8,090 nt of DNA from an archaeon (GCA_020444005.1 JAHLLU010000081.1:1-8090), one strand, 5' to 3'. Shown: positions 1-4,875, counted from the stretch's first letter. The notes: generated by a model from the letters alone, not told the origin. Made by a program: numbers and translations.

Positions 1-118
1 GATCACTGAAAGCGTTCTCAGTGAACACAAACCAAGGGTTCCTAGATATGGCTAAAAGTATCACAAGCCAGCCACTAACCATAGAAGCCCAACCCATGTA
101 TCCTAATTTACCGTGCAT
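1..118 (-). CDS. DUF998-family membrane protein, N-terminal fragment
   Basis: Partial gene running off the left edge; 39 residues are visible, too few for a long open frame to be obvious. The peptide starts MHGKLGYMGWASMVSGW, continues into a hydrophobic segment (about residues 9-25), and then has the element ISRNPWFVFTENAFSD. A first transmembrane helix followed by a conserved NPWF...(A/L)SD stretch is what I know from the N terminus of DUF998 integral membrane proteins, whose function is unknown. The ATG at 118 is chosen because an in-frame TAA lies two codons upstream (TAA TTG ATG), leaving only the neighbouring TTG as an alternative. An AGGT about 8 bases upstream is a weak ribosome-binding site. 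The gene lies downstream of the kinase on the same strand but is separated from it by hairpins, so it is probably a separate transcript. The family call rests on a short stretch. Confidence 0.7.
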   Translation of the reverse strand, partial: MHGKLGYMGWASMVSGWLVILLAISRNPWFVFTENAFSD

Positions 119-229
119 CAATTAACCTGAGGTAAGCCACGATAAAACTGTCACCAAACAAACTCATCAAAGGCTGCTTTAACCTCTAAATAAACTCTGA
201 ATACAAGTATACTTGCAGACCAACTCTGT

Positions 230-291
230 AAAAAGAACCCACGAAACCTGGGGAACCAGCAGTTCTGATTGGGACAACACTCAATCAGAAC
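230..291 (-). terminator. Paired hairpins and T run after the PfkB gene
   Basis: Read on the minus strand, a perfect 10-bp stem (282-291 with 262-271, loop of 10) is followed by a small CTGG/CCAG stem (256-259 with 248-251, loop of 4) and then T5 at 234-230. It begins 33 bases past the kinase stop codon and lies before the next gene, so termination or 3'-end protection of the kinase mRNA is the simplest reading. The T run is about 14 bases past the second stem, so it is not a textbook intrinsic terminator. The rest of 119-323 shows no supported gene. Confidence 0.45.
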
Positions 292-323
292 CAACTACTC
301 TCCCAGTGCATGTTTTCTTTAGC

Positions 324-1253
324 CTAGAAATCATTAATACCATGACTCTGTAGAAACTCCAAGACCTCACCTAGAGTTGGAGAACTTCTACGACCACCCA
401 TACGTGTACATTTTAACGCTGAGACCGCTGTACTGAACAAGGCTATCCTCTCTGGGTTCCATCCATTAATGAGTCCATAGAGATATGCACCGTGGAAAAC
501 ATCACCCGCACCTGTTGTATCCTTAACCTCTATCTCAAACGAGGGCGTCTCGAAGTTCTTCTTCAGGGTAACCGTTACACTGCCTCTCTCACCCAATGTT
601 TCAACGAAGATTCTTGGCCCCATATCCAGTACCCTTTCACCAGCCTCAAACACATCACCTACACCAGCTAGCTTCTCACCGAAACCATCACCACAGACAA
701 GCACATCAACAAAGGGAATCAGCCTGCGTGTAGACTCCTTAATTGACTCAGCTGTCTTGGAGCCGTCAAGCATAACCTGTTTCCCGGCTTCACGCATCCA
801 CTTAGCCGTCTCCAATGCAGCCTCAGGGTGCGAGCCATCAAGCAACAGGTAGTCTGCGCTTGTGATGTAATCATAGTCAAGCTCGTCTAGGGTAATGGGT
901 TCAGCGTCCAGTCTATCACTGTGGTTGAAAACACGTTCTCCTGTGCCACTTTGAACAGTTACGAGAATCACCTGTTCATCAGGACCCATTCTTCTGATGA
1001 CGCGGCTGGTGTCTACGCCCCATTCCCGTAGACTCTCTAGTTTAAGGTCTCCAGCGTAATCGCTCCCAGCGGTACCGATGTATCCTGTTGTGGCTCCTAG
1101 TTTTGATGCTGCAACTAGTCCTGTTCCTACCTGTCCGCCGCCATCAATGCTGTACTCATCGTAAACTACTCCTTTCTCCCATGTTGGGTATTCTGGGAGT
1201 CTGAAGATGATGTCCAGTGTACATCTTCCTATGCCAACTATCTGGGGATTCAA
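324..1253 (-). CDS. PfkB/ribokinase-family carbohydrate or nucleoside kinase
   Basis: Soluble kinase of 309 residues, the usual family length, that would transfer phosphate from ATP to a hydroxyl of a sugar, nucleoside or related substrate. The N-terminal GGGQVGT (38-44) fits the glycine-rich substrate-binding region. An LGxxGS-type element (TLGERGS, 219-225) and DTTGAGD (245-251) form the ATP/anion-hole signature, with D251 the expected catalytic base. These show the fold and activity class but not the substrate. The start is TTG at 1253; no in-frame ATG lies upstream, and the first residues MNPQIVGIGR lead straight into the first family beta strand. A possible TATA element (AATAAAAG, 1287-1280) lies about 30 bases upstream and would give a nearly leaderless mRNA; TATTTATAG at 1372-1364 is a second candidate. 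A 24-codon frame overlaps the start as TTGA. Its neighbours do not suggest a pathway. Confidence 0.9.
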   Translation of the reverse strand: MNPQIVGIGRCTLDIIFRLPEYPTWEKGVVYDEYSIDGGGQVGTGLVAASKLGATTGYIGTAGSDYAGDLKLESLREWGVDTSRVIRRMGPDEQVILVTVQSGTGERVFNHSDRLDAEPITLDELDYDYITSADYLLLDGSHPEAALETAKWMREAGKQVMLDGSKTAESIKESTRRLIPFVDVLVCGDGFGEKLAGVGDVFEAGERVLDMGPRIFVETLGERGSVTVTLKKNFETPSFEIEVKDTTGAGDVFHGAYLYGLINGWNPERIALFSTAVSALKCTRMGGRRSSPTLGEVLEFLQSHGINDF

Positions 1254-1324
1254 CTCGCCAATACTGTGCTCATTTCTCTTTTATTGATTTGCTGAAACAC
1301 CTCGCAGAACCATTCCTTTTTCAT
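1250..1324 (-). CDS. Possible 24-residue upstream ORF overlapping the kinase start
   Basis: ATG at 1324 opens a 24-codon frame (MKKEWFCEVF...STVLAS) whose TGA stop overlaps the kinase TTG start in the string TTGA. This geometry is typical of translational coupling and could help a weak TTG start. There is no clear ribosome-binding site and no recognised homology, and a frame this short arises by chance often. If the kinase mRNA starts from the TATA-like element at 1287-1280, this frame is not on it. Confidence 0.2.
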   Translation of the reverse strand: MKKEWFCEVFQQINKREMSTVLAS

Positions 1325-1364
1325 TTTATTGTCCCCCGACAAGAGTTCAAAGATATTATGAATC

Positions 1365-1372
1365 TATAAATA
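1365..1372 (+). promoter_or_regulatory. TATA box of module 1 (shared in inverted sense with the kinase side)
   Basis: TATAAATA begins 31 bases before the GCAGAA that opens the conserved leader. In module 2 an identical TATAAATA begins 30 bases before the same GCAGAA. This constant distance fits archaeal TATA-to-start spacing and places transcription start at or near G1396. The opposite strand reads TATTTATAG here, so the element could also serve the kinase gene. Confidence 0.7.
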
Positions 1373-1395
1373 CTTCAACCAGCTTCATTTTTCTC

Positions 1396-1457
1396 GCAGA
1401 ATCTAGGTTCTGCTGATGAGGTTGGCGCAATCCGGATCGGGCTCCACCCATCATTTT
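1396..1457 (+). ncRNA. Leader or small RNA 1 with two antisense segments against the tRNA at 1525-1612
   Basis: Begins with a hairpin (GCAGAA 1396-1401 with TTCTGC 1408-1413), followed by TGATGAG (1414-1420) and later CCATCA then TTTT (1454-1457). Between these lie two antisense segments. AGGTTGGCGC (1419-1428) is perfectly complementary to 1550-1559, which is tRNA positions 24-33. CCGGATCGGGCTCCA (1432-1446) is perfectly complementary to 1567-1581, which is positions 41-43 plus most of the variable arm. The anticodon at 34-36 is not covered. The order of the two segments matches the order of their targets, so simultaneous pairing in cis would cross like a pseudoknot. The second copy keeps the frame of the element and changes only the antisense parts, to match its own tRNA. 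The element may be a separate RNA of about 62 nt ending at the T run, or the 5' leader of a longer pre-tRNA. No known RNA family fits it. Confidence 0.72.
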
Positions 1458-1460
1458 CAC

Positions 1461-1524
1461 TCAACTAAGTATATTATTGGTAACAAACTCTCTTTGTATC
1501 CTTAGTTGAATGAAATTAAAAGGC
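1461..1524 (+). promoter_or_regulatory. Conserved spacer with possible internal tRNA promoter, module 1
   Basis: This stretch is closely similar in module 2, including the identical string GGTAACAAACTCTCTTT. It contains a TATA-like GTATATTATT (1469-1478), which could start a separate pre-tRNA transcript near 1497-1500. In this copy TCAACTAAG (1461-1469) and CTTAGTTGA (1501-1509) are perfectly complementary, forming a 9-bp stem; the second copy keeps only about 4 of those pairs, so the stem is less certain than the sequence conservation. Confidence 0.45.
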
Positions 1525-1612
1525 GCACAGGTAGCTTAACTCGGCTATAGCGCCAACCTGAAAAGTTGGAGCCCGATCCGGGTCGTGGGTTCAAATCCCA
1601 CCCTGTGCGCCA
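1525..1612 (+). tRNA. Type II tRNA, anticodon GAA, G73, encoded CCA
   Basis: Cloverleaf: acceptor GCACAGG 1525-1531 with CCTGTGC 1602-1608; T8 A9; D arm 1534-1551 with A14, G18, G19 and A21 present; anticodon stem CCAAC/GTTGG around loop CTGAAAA (1558-1564), anticodon 1560-1562 = GAA; 15-nt variable arm 1570-1584 that folds as CCCG-ATC-CGGG; T arm GTGGG-TTCAAAT-CCCAC 1585-1601; G73 at 1609; CCA 1610-1612. GAA decodes Phe codons, but tRNA-Phe has a short variable loop and A73. The long variable arm suits tRNA-Ser or tRNA-Leu, and G73 suits Ser. Position 15 is A opposite C48, an unusual Levitt pair. The leader bases GGC (1522-1524) are complementary to G73-C74-C75, lengthening the helix to 10 bp in the precursor. 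Amino acid identity is therefore uncertain, and automated tools would probably call it Phe. Confidence 0.85.
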
Positions 1613-1613
1613 C

Positions 1614-1621
1614 TTTTTTTT
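1614..1621 (+). terminator. T8 run after tRNA 1, probably also the TATA region of the hydrolase
   Basis: Eight T residues directly follow the tRNA CCA and would end its transcript. The same stretch, ending TTTTTAC, lies about 28 bases before the hydrolase ATG. That is the position of a TATA box for a leaderless mRNA, and the same arrangement recurs before 3424 and 7195. Confidence 0.55.
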
Positions 1622-1645
1622 ACCCTCATAACCCGTTGATAGTTT

Positions 1646-3091
1646 ATGGACAAACAGTCTACATGGAAATGGATCGATGAAAACCGTGAGGAGTTCATCA
1701 AAGTAAGCGATAAGATATGGGAATACGCTGAGCTGGGACTCGTCGAGACCAAATCATCAAAAATCATAGCCGAGACCCTAGAACGACACGGATTCAAGGT
1801 ACAACTAGGCGTCGCGGGAATGCCAACAGGCATCCTAGCCGAGTACGGTGAAGGCAAACCAGTCATCGGCTTGATGGGTGAATATGATGCGCTTCCCGGG
1901 CTCAGTAATGTAGCTGAGCCAAGAAAAGAACCGATAATCGAAGGAGCACCCGGACATGGATGCGGACACAATATACACGGAACCACAGCGCTAGCAGCCG
2001 CGATAGCAATACGCTACACGATGGAGAAAGAAGGACTTAAGGGCACCATCAAGTTCTACGGGACACCAGCCGAGGAAAACTACGGTGGCAAAGTCTACAT
2101 GGTGACTGCTGGGCTCTTTGACGATGTTGATGCATGTCTCAGTCATCACCCCAGTGAGCTTAACGTGGCTGGAATGAGTAGCAGCACAGCTACAAATGAC
2201 TACAAGTTTGAGTTCTTCGGTAAGACGGCTCACGCTGCCGGTAGCCCTGAGCAGGGAAGAAGCGCCTTGGATGCTGTCGAGTTGATGAATATTGGTGTCA
2301 ACTATCTTCGTGAACACGTGATTCAGGAAGCGCGTATCCACTATGTTATCGAAGAGGGCGGTGGACAACCCAACGTTGTGCCTGATTATGCTCGATCATG
2401 GTATTACATCAGGGCACCTGAGCGTTCACAGCTTAAACCAATCACAGAGCGGATACTGAAGATCGCTGAAGGAGCAGCTATGATGACCGAGACGAGACTC
2501 AACGCTATCCATATGGGTGGACTCTATAACCTGATACCAAACAAGGTGCTTTCTGATGCTATTACGGTTAATATGCGTGAGATAGGTCCACCGAGTTATA
2601 CGGAGGAGGAGCTTGAGTTTGCTAAGGCGATTGATGCCACTGTTTCTCGTGAGGAGAAGATGGGTATGCTTCGTGCTAGTAAGCATCCTGAGTGGGAGCG
2701 GTTTGTTGATGTAATCATGGATACTGAAGTGCATGATCCATGGGATGATGGTATTACTAGTGCGGGAAGCACTGATGTTGCCGATGTAAGCTGGAAGACA
2801 CCAACCCTAGAGTTCCAGACCGCAACCAATGTGCTTGGTACCCCGGGTCACGACTGGCGCTGGGTAGCATGCGGAAGCATGAGCATCGGACACAAGAGCC
2901 TAATATTCGCCGCAAAAACCATGGCGGGAACCGCCCTAGACCTACTTACTTCTCCTGAGATGATCAAAGAAGCCAAGGCTGAGTTGAAGAAGCGTCTCGG
3001 AGACCAGAAGTATGTTCCTGTAAAGCCTGATGACGAGCCTCCGCTGGAGATCGCGAGGGAAAAAGCAGAGCAGTTGAAAGGCAAACAATAA
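1646..3091 (+). CDS. AbgB-like M20-family amidohydrolase, copy 1
   Basis: Cytoplasmic metal-dependent hydrolase of 481 residues with no signal peptide, matching AbgB (p-aminobenzoyl-glutamate hydrolase subunit B) in length and motifs. Visible elements are GEYDALPGL (78-86), GHGCGHNIHG (103-112) with metal ligands C106 and H108, TPAEENYGGK (140-149) with the catalytic/ligand Glu pair 143-144, SHHP (166-169), KTAHAAGSP (193-201) in the lid domain, GSTDVADVSW (374-383) and SIGHKS (413-418) with a C-terminal His ligand. The family hydrolyses amide bonds of N-acyl or N-aroyl amino acids and dipeptides; the substrate here is unknown. ATG 1646 has no ribosome-binding site, suggesting a leaderless mRNA. 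It begins 33 bases after tRNA 1 and is colinear with the copy at 3424. AbgA is not present in the window. Confidence 0.92.
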   Translation: MDKQSTWKWIDENREEFIKVSDKIWEYAELGLVETKSSKIIAETLERHGFKVQLGVAGMPTGILAEYGEGKPVIGLMGEYDALPGLSNVAEPRKEPIIEGAPGHGCGHNIHGTTALAAAIAIRYTMEKEGLKGTIKFYGTPAEENYGGKVYMVTAGLFDDVDACLSHHPSELNVAGMSSSTATNDYKFEFFGKTAHAAGSPEQGRSALDAVELMNIGVNYLREHVIQEARIHYVIEEGGGQPNVVPDYARSWYYIRAPERSQLKPITERILKIAEGAAMMTETRLNAIHMGGLYNLIPNKVLSDAITVNMREIGPPSYTEEELEFAKAIDATVSREEKMGMLRASKHPEWERFVDVIMDTEVHDPWDDGITSAGSTDVADVSWKTPTLEFQTATNVLGTPGHDWRWVACGSMSIGHKSLIFAAKTMAGTALDLLTSPEMIKEAKAELKKRLGDQKYVPVKPDDEPPLEIAREKAEQLKGKQ

Positions 3092-3095
3092 CCTC

Positions 3096-3132
3096 TTTTT
3101 ATTATTCTGTCCTCAGACCAGTGATTTTTTTT
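3096..3132 (+). terminator. T-rich terminator after hydrolase 1
   Basis: T5 at 3096-3100 begins 4 bases after the stop codon and T8 lies at 3125-3132, with no strong hairpin. Closely spaced T runs are typical of archaeal terminators. The second run ends 10 bases before the TATA box of module 2. Confidence 0.5.
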
Positions 3133-3142
3133 CTATTTAATA

Positions 3143-3150
3143 TATAAATA
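3143..3150 (+). promoter_or_regulatory. TATA box of module 2
   Basis: TATAAATA within an AT-rich tract, starting 30 bases before the conserved GCAGAA at 3173. It is identical in sequence and near-identical in position to the module 1 box, supporting transcription start at about G3173 and showing that the leader element is transcribed. Confidence 0.72.
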
Positions 3151-3172
3151 ACACAGTTGTATTCGTTTATTT

Positions 3173-3237
3173 GCAGAACTTGTTCTGTTGATGAGGCTGG
3201 CGCATGTCTAACCGGGGAGGGACCAACTCATCATTTT
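3173..3237 (+). ncRNA. Leader or small RNA 2 with two antisense segments against the tRNA at 3305-3391
   Basis: Same architecture as the element at 1396-1457. A hairpin CAGAA/TTCTG (3174-3178 with 3183-3187) is followed by TGATGAG (3189-3195) and CTCATCA (3227-3233), which are perfectly complementary to each other, and then TTTT (3234-3237). AGGCTGGCGC (3194-3203) is complementary to 3329-3338 (tRNA positions 24-33). CCGGGGAGGGACCA (3212-3225) is complementary to 3346-3359 (positions 41-43 plus most of the variable arm). The linker between the segments is 8 bases here against 3 in copy 1. The enclosing stem followed by T4 could end a discrete RNA of about 65 nt. The changes from copy 1 mirror changes in the cognate tRNA, which argues for real base pairing rather than leftover duplication. 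Confidence 0.75.
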
Positions 3238-3240
3238 CAC

Positions 3241-3304
3241 TCAACCATGTATAATCTTGGTAACAAACTCTCTTTCTATCCCCTATTGAATGAAAGTAAA
3301 AGGC
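3241..3304 (+). promoter_or_regulatory. Conserved spacer with possible internal tRNA promoter, module 2
   Basis: Counterpart of 1461-1524, sharing GGTAACAAACTCTCTTT and the TAAAAGGC that leads into the tRNA. GTATAATCTT (3249-3258) is a TATA-like element that could start a pre-tRNA transcript near 3276-3280. Only about 4 bp (TCAA/TTGA) of the stem seen in copy 1 remain. Confidence 0.45.
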
Positions 3305-3391
3305 GCACGAGTCGCCAAGTCAGGTAAGGCGCCAGCCTTAGGGACTGGTCCCTCCCCGGGGGCGTGGGTTCAAATCCCACCTCGTGCGCCA
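3305..3391 (+). tRNA. Type II tRNA, anticodon TAG, G73, encoded CCA
   Basis: Cloverleaf: acceptor GCACGAG 3305-3311 with CTCGTGC 3381-3387; T8; D stem GCC/GGC with A14, G15, G18, G19 and A21 present; anticodon stem CCAGC/ACTGG with a C31-A39 mismatch; loop CTTAGGG, anticodon 3339-3341 = TAG; 15-nt variable arm 3349-3363; T arm identical to tRNA 1 (3364-3380); G73 at 3388; CCA 3389-3391. TAG (UAG) reads Leu CUA/CUG codons and a long variable arm suits Leu, so tRNA-Leu is the default call. G73 is the exception: archaeal tRNA-Leu normally has A73, while G73 is typical of tRNA-Ser. As in tRNA 1, leader GGC (3302-3304) can pair with G73-C74-C75. This is not an amber suppressor, which would need anticodon CTA. 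Confidence 0.87.
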
Positions 3392-3394
3392 CTC

Positions 3395-3400
3395 TTTTTA
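3395..3400 (+). promoter_or_regulatory. T run after tRNA 2, probable TATA element of hydrolase 2
   Basis: TTTTTA starts 29 bases before ATG 3424, the spacing expected for the TATA box of a leaderless archaeal mRNA, and follows the tRNA CCA by three bases. It may both end the tRNA transcript and start the hydrolase transcript, as proposed at 1614-1621. Confidence 0.5.
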
Positions 3401-3423
3401 CGCTCTTCAGCCATTTCTCTGGT

Positions 3424-4875
3424 ATGCTAAAGGATAAGGCATGGAAATGGATTGATGAACACAAGGATGAGTTCGTCGAGGTAGCCGACAAGGTATGGCA
3501 ATACGCTGAGCTCGGGTTGGTCGAGTCAAAATCAAGTAAACTAATCGCAGAGAAACTCAAGGAACATGGGTTTGATGTTAAACACGGTATCGCTGGGATG
3601 CCCACAGCAATAGTAGCCGAGTGGGGCGAGGGAAAACCAGTCATAGGGTTCCAAGGAGAGTACGATGCGCTTCCTGGTCTCAGTAACAAGATCAAACCCG
3701 AGCAAGATCCACTTGTGAAGGATGCGCCGGGTCATGGCTGTGGACATAATATTCACGGAGCCACTGCTTTGGCGGCTGTTATTACCATGAGGTATCTTCT
3801 GGAAGAGGAGGGTATGTCTGGTACTATACGGTTCTTTGGTACTCCGGCGGAGGAGAACTATGCTGGTAAGGTGTGGATGGCGCGTGATGGGTACTATGAT
3901 GGTCTTGATGCGTGTTTGAGTCATCACCCGAGCAGTATGAACACTTGTAACTTGAAGAGTAGCACCGCTGTGAATGGAGTAAAGTTCGTGTACAGGGGTA
4001 AGACGGCGCATGCAGCGGGTAACCCTGAGATGGGTCGTAGTGCTCTTGATGCTATTGAGTTGATGAATATTGGTGTCAACTATCTTCGTGAGCACGTGAT
4101 CCAAGAGGCTCGTATTCACTATGTGATAGAGGAGGGTGGTGGACAGCCAAACGTGGTACCCGATTACGCTCGTTCATGGTATTACATCAGGGCACCTGAG
4201 CGTACTCAGCTTGATCCAATCTATGAGCGGATACTGAAGATCGCGGAGGGTGCAGCTTTGATGACTGAGACAGAGCTTGAGGTTCAGTTTATCGACGCAT
4301 TATACAACATAATTCCCAACAAGACCATCAGCGAGCTAGTGGTCAAGAACATGCGGGAGATCGGAACCCCCGAGTATACAGAGGAAGAGCTTGAGTATGC
4401 TAAGAAAATCGCAAGTAACTTCAGTAAGGATGCTAAGGTGGATTCTCTACGGAGAAATAAGATACCAGACGCTGAGAAGTATCGGGACATTGACCTTGTA
4501 ACTGATATTCTTGATCCCCTGGGTGATGGTGAAACCAGTGCCGGTAGCAGCGACGTTGGCGATATATCCTGGATCACGCCTACAGTTGAGTTTGGCACTA
4601 CTTGTTTTGTGCTTGGTGCTCCGGGTCACAGCTGGGCTGTCGTAGCTACCAGTGGTATGAGCATTGGACACAAGAGTCTGGTGTTTGCCGCTAAGACCAT
4701 GGCGGGTTCAGCTATCGAGTTGTTCACTGATGAAGAACTCAGAGCTAAGGCGAAGGAAGAGCATCTTGAGAGACTAGGAGGTAGAACATACAAGACTCCT
4801 ATACCTGAGGGTGTTGAGGTTCCTTTGGCTGTAGCTGAGGAGACTTGGGAGAAGACTCCTAAACAGTCTCCCTAA
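3424..4875 (+). CDS. AbgB-like M20-family amidohydrolase, copy 2
   Basis: Paralogue of the gene at 1646, 483 residues, colinear without gaps through residue 400. It keeps GEYDALPGL (78-86), GHGCGHNIHG (103-112; C106, H108), TPAEENYAGK (140-149; E143, E144), SHHP (166-169), KTAHAAGNP (193-201), GSSDVGDISW (374-383) and SIGHKS (413-418), so it should be an active metal-dependent amide hydrolase of the AbgB type. Differences gather at residues 86-100, 155-190, 284-300 and 335-365, which may mean a different substrate. The frame stays open upstream to GTG 3364, but that codon is the tRNA T stem; ATG 3424 aligns with the start of copy 1 and is preferred. No ribosome-binding site is visible. It follows tRNA 2 by 32 bases. 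Residues 212-260 are identical in both copies. Confidence 0.92.
   Translation: MLKDKAWKWIDEHKDEFVEVADKVWQYAELGLVESKSSKLIAEKLKEHGFDVKHGIAGMPTAIVAEWGEGKPVIGFQGEYDALPGLSNKIKPEQDPLVKDAPGHGCGHNIHGATALAAVITMRYLLEEEGMSGTIRFFGTPAEENYAGKVWMARDGYYDGLDACLSHHPSSMNTCNLKSSTAVNGVKFVYRGKTAHAAGNPEMGRSALDAIELMNIGVNYLREHVIQEARIHYVIEEGGGQPNVVPDYARSWYYIRAPERTQLDPIYERILKIAEGAALMTETELEVQFIDALYNIIPNKTISELVVKNMREIGTPEYTEEELEYAKKIASNFSKDAKVDSLRRNKIPDAEKYRDIDLVTDILDPLGDGETSAGSSDVGDISWITPTVEFGTTCFVLGAPGHSWAVVATSGMSIGHKSLVFAAKTMAGSAIELFTDEELRAKAKEEHLERLGGRTYKTPIPEGVEVPLAVAEETWEKTPKQSP

Larger units (their letters stand above)
1396..3391 (+). repeat. Tandem duplication of a leader-tRNA-hydrolase module
   Basis: The segment 1396-1612 (leader plus tRNA) recurs as 3173-3391, and the M20 gene that follows the first recurs at 3424-4875, all in the same order and orientation. 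Promoter TATAAATA, leader hairpin, TGATGAG, the GGTAACAAACTCTCTTT spacer, the acceptor core GGCGCAC, the whole T arm and the G-CCA end are shared. The antisense segments, anticodon arms and variable arms have diverged in step. Confidence 0.85.

Noticed and set aside
2..55. C-terminal end of a plus-strand gene (open frame to TAA at 53)
   Set aside because: Only 17 codons with no recognisable content. The minus strand of the same stretch encodes a convincing DUF998 N terminus.
108..167. 19-residue minus-strand ORF overlapping the DUF998 start
   Set aside because: Short, without ribosome-binding site or recognisable sequence; overlap alone is weak evidence.
235..243. CGTGGGTTC on the minus strand resembling the tRNA T arm, possible tRNA remnant
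   Set aside because: Only 9 bases match and no cloverleaf or 3' half can be built around it.
1419..1446. H/ACA pseudouridine guide with a two-part pocket
   Set aside because: The antisense segments are in the wrong order for an H/ACA pocket, the uncovered target gap is 7 nt rather than 2-3, and no ACA end is seen.
1414..1457. Box C/D guide RNA, suggested by TGATGA before the first antisense segment
   Set aside because: TGATGA is conserved in both copies and the RNA size would fit, but no D or D' box (CTGA) follows either antisense segment and no C' box is present. The downstream TCATCA instead pairs with TGATGA in copy 2.
1525..1612. Ordinary tRNA-Phe containing a non-canonical intron in the variable region
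   Set aside because: The extra bases fold as a normal type II variable arm of 15 nt, the length matches the second tRNA, and no bulge-helix-bulge splice motif is visible.
3305..3391. Amber suppressor or pyrrolysine-type tRNA
   Set aside because: The anticodon is TAG, which reads CUA/CUG. Reading the UAG stop codon needs CTA. The fold is also type II, unlike tRNA-Pyl.
3364..3423. Upstream extension of hydrolase 2 from GTG 3364, adding 20 residues
   Set aside because: The GTG is the first base triplet of the tRNA T stem and the added peptide is translated tRNA. ATG 3424 aligns with the start of copy 1.
1591..4671. Long minus-strand open frames across the tRNA-hydrolase modules
   Set aside because: They lie opposite well-supported genes or tRNAs, have no family motifs, and follow from the codon usage of the plus-strand genes.
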